DNA of 7,805 nt from Ktedonobacter sp. 13_1_20CM_4_53_11 (GTDB lineage Bacteria > Chloroflexota > Ktedonobacteria > Ktedonobacterales > Ktedonobacteraceae), in the NCBI GenBank assembly GCA_001919995.1, contig MNIY01000058.1:1-7805 (forward strand), read 5' to 3'. The notes under the pieces are model-generated. The model was given only the letters and a program-made list of their open reading frames with translations, was not told where the DNA came from and ran no database searches. The translations under genes were made by a program, and so were the position numbers. Shown here in pieces: positions 6,882 to 7,805 of the stretch. Numbering within the stretch: the stretch's first letter is position 1; each line of letters starts with the position of its first letter.

Positions 6882-7741
6882 CTTACAGCCTCCTCCTGCG
6901 CGCAACTAAGTACATAGTCAAGCATTGCATTGGGTATATCAACGCCTGTTGGAGCAATGCTATTGCGGAACTCCATCGTGGCATTGATTTCATTGATCAG
7001 CAGGCCGCGCCGCTCGTCTTCAAGCACGTCGATTGCCAGGATACCCCCACCGACAGCCTGTGCAGCACGCACACACAGGCTATCAAGCTCAGGTGTAACC
7101 GGGCAATTGCTGGCAACCGCACCACGAGCGGTGTTTGTGACCCAGTGTTCACTTGTACGATAGATTGCACAGATGGTACGCTCACCAACGACAAACGCAC
7201 GAATATCACGCTGCGGCTTGGCAATATACTCCTGTATATAGTGGATATGATGCTGATAGGAGCCGAGCGTCTCCCGGTGTTCGAGCACTGCTTCTGCAGC
7301 ATCGCGGTCATTAATACGCGCCAGCAAGCGCCCCCACGACCCCGATGTTGGCTTAAGCACGACGGGATAACTCAACATATCCATACCTTTAATGGCCACC
7401 TGTGAATCAAAGGCCAGCATGGTATGCGGTGTCGGGATACCTGCACGGAGCAGCGCCAATGTCGTGAGCAGCTTATCGTTACACGTTGCAGTCACAGTTG
7501 CCGGGTTATAGACGCGTACGCCCCAGTGCTCTAATACATGCAGCATTGCTAACCCACGCGATTGACTCATGCTGCGGCAGAGGACAGCATCATACTCACG
7601 CCATCGCTCATCAGGATATGACAGGTCAAGCAGCAATTCTCCATCATCAACGATGTCAAATGCAATTGCCCTCTGTCTCAGCGCATCGATCAATAGTCTC
7701 TCTTCCACGCGAATGCGCGATGTGAGAATAGCCAGGCGCAT
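6878..7741 (-). CDS. lysX: LysW-aminoadipate ligase (LysX), ATP-grasp
   Basis: ATP-dependent ligase that joins the amino group of AAA to the gamma-carboxyl of the C-terminal Glu of LysW, protecting it for the following steps. The protein has 287 residues, close to the family norm of about 280. RimK-type ATP-grasp features are NDKLLTTLALLRAGIPTP (88-105, K90), YPVVLKPTSGSWGRLLARI (125-143, K130 and the glycine-rich loop), YIQEYI (168-173), RDIRAFVVGE (178-187), NTARGA (203-208) and the metal ligands D238, E251 and N253 in AIDVLED and INEINATMEFRNS. TMEFRNS followed by TGVDIP is characteristic of LysX/ArgX. I chose ATG 7741-7739 because the family begins at MRLAILTSRIR, GGGGAGAG lies 7 bases upstream, and the ATG at 7768 would overlap the end of lysW. 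The position right after lysW supports the role. Ala254 is odd, since I recall His there in Thermus LysX. Confidence 0.93.
   Translation of the reverse strand: MRLAILTSRIRVEERLLIDALRQRAIAFDIVDDGELLLDLSYPDERWREYDAVLCRSMSQSRGLAMLHVLEHWGVRVYNPATVTATCNDKLLTTLALLRAGIPTPHTMLAFDSQVAIKGMDMLSYPVVLKPTSGSWGRLLARINDRDAAEAVLEHRETLGSYQHHIHYIQEYIAKPQRDIRAFVVGERTICAIYRTSEHWVTNTARGAVASNCPVTPELDSLCVRAAQAVGGGILAIDVLEDERRGLLINEINATMEFRNSIAPTGVDIPNAMLDYVLSCAQEEAVR
6889..6897 (-). promoter_or_regulatory. Ribosome binding site of lysY
   Basis: The minus strand reads AGGAGGAGG with a 7-base spacer to the ATG at 6881-6879. It lies inside the last codons of lysX. It settles the lysY start, since the longer alternative at 6905 would put this site inside the coding region. 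Confidence 0.85.
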
Positions 7742-7745
7742 CGTG

Positions 7746-7805
7746 TCACTCTCCCCAATCTTCTTCAACCTGGGGTGCCAGCGCTACGGCCGGTGGTTCC
7801 AGGCG
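7746..7805 (-). CDS. lysW: Amino-group carrier protein LysW, C-terminal end only
   Basis: Only the last 19 codons and the stop are inside the window; the zinc-ribbon N-terminal part lies beyond the right edge. The readable C-terminus is RLEPPAVALAPQVEEDWGE. The terminal EDWGE is the invariant tail of LysW, whose last Glu receives AAA through its gamma-carboxyl, and RLEP matches the start of the acidic tail in Thermus LysW. LysW is a small acidic protein (about 54 residues in Thermus) that carries the growing lysine between LysX, LysZ, LysY, LysJ and LysK. The stop is 4 bases before the lysX ATG. The stretch between RLEP and EDWGE is about five residues longer than the Thermus tail as I recall it. 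Despite its small size the call is firm, because the tail is diagnostic and lysX follows at once. Confidence 0.88.
   Translation of the reverse strand, partial: RLEPPAVALAPQVEEDWGE
7749..7756 (-). promoter_or_regulatory. Ribosome binding site of lysX
   Basis: The minus strand reads GGGGAGAG, formed by the last codons of lysW (Gly-Glu), with 7 bases to the lysX ATG at 7741-7739. It fixes the lysX start and implies that translation of the carrier and of its ligase is coupled. Confidence 0.7.

Noticed and set aside
6882..6905. Upstream in-frame ATG for lysY at 6905
   Set aside because: It would place the strong AGGAGGAGG site inside the gene and add MRAGGGCK ahead of the conserved Rossmann start; the ATG at 6881 has ideal spacing and an ATGA overlap.
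7742..7768. Upstream in-frame ATG for lysX at 7768
   Set aside because: It would overlap the conserved EDWGE tail of lysW; the family start MRLAILTSR at 7741 has its own ribosome site.

Overview
The window holds one side of a compact operon, read entirely on the minus strand, for lysine biosynthesis through alpha-aminoadipate (AAA) with the LysW amino-group carrier protein. This is the pathway characterised in Thermus thermophilus and also used by some archaea and other deep-branching bacteria. In transcription order (high to low coordinates) the genes are: the C-terminal end of lysW (carrier), lysX (ATP-grasp LysW-AAA ligase), lysY (LysW-aminoadipyl-phosphate reductase, ArgC-like), lysZ (LysW-AAA kinase, ArgB-like), a single 816-codon gene joining LysJ (aminotransferase) to LysK (LysW-lysine hydrolase), homocitrate synthase, and the large subunit of homoaconitase (lysT). 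The last gene is cut by the left edge, and lysW by the right edge.

The genes cover both halves of the route. Homocitrate synthase and homoaconitase act at the start: 2-oxoglutarate plus acetyl-CoA gives homocitrate, then homoisocitrate. LysW/X/Z/Y/J/K act at the end: AAA is attached to the C-terminal Glu of LysW, phosphorylated, reduced, transaminated and released as lysine. Not seen here are homoisocitrate dehydrogenase, the AAA aminotransferase (LysN type), the homoaconitase small subunit (LysU), and the N-terminal zinc-ribbon part of LysW.

The layout is very tight. lysX/lysY, lysZ/lysJK and lysJK/hcs each overlap by four bases (ATGA). hcs/lysT overlap by 13 bases, and lysW/lysX are 4 bases apart. 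The only real gap is 138 bases between lysY and lysZ. It has no gene and no convincing promoter or terminator, but it contains a 10-base direct repeat.

The most notable feature is the in-frame LysJ-LysK fusion. Both halves keep their catalytic residues and are joined by a polar linker of about 60 residues. Smaller oddities are an extra segment in LysY, an Ala in place of the His I recall in the LysX NxTMEF motif, a C-terminal tail on homocitrate synthase, and a longer tail spacer on LysW. The pathway itself is known. I see no wholly new system.

The organism is bacterial by its Shine-Dalgarno signals and operon style, with moderately GC-rich DNA. The enzymes resemble Thermus-type sequences from memory but have clearly diverged. 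A Chloroflexota member (Ktedonobacteria-like) is my guess, at low confidence, and nothing in the window proves it.
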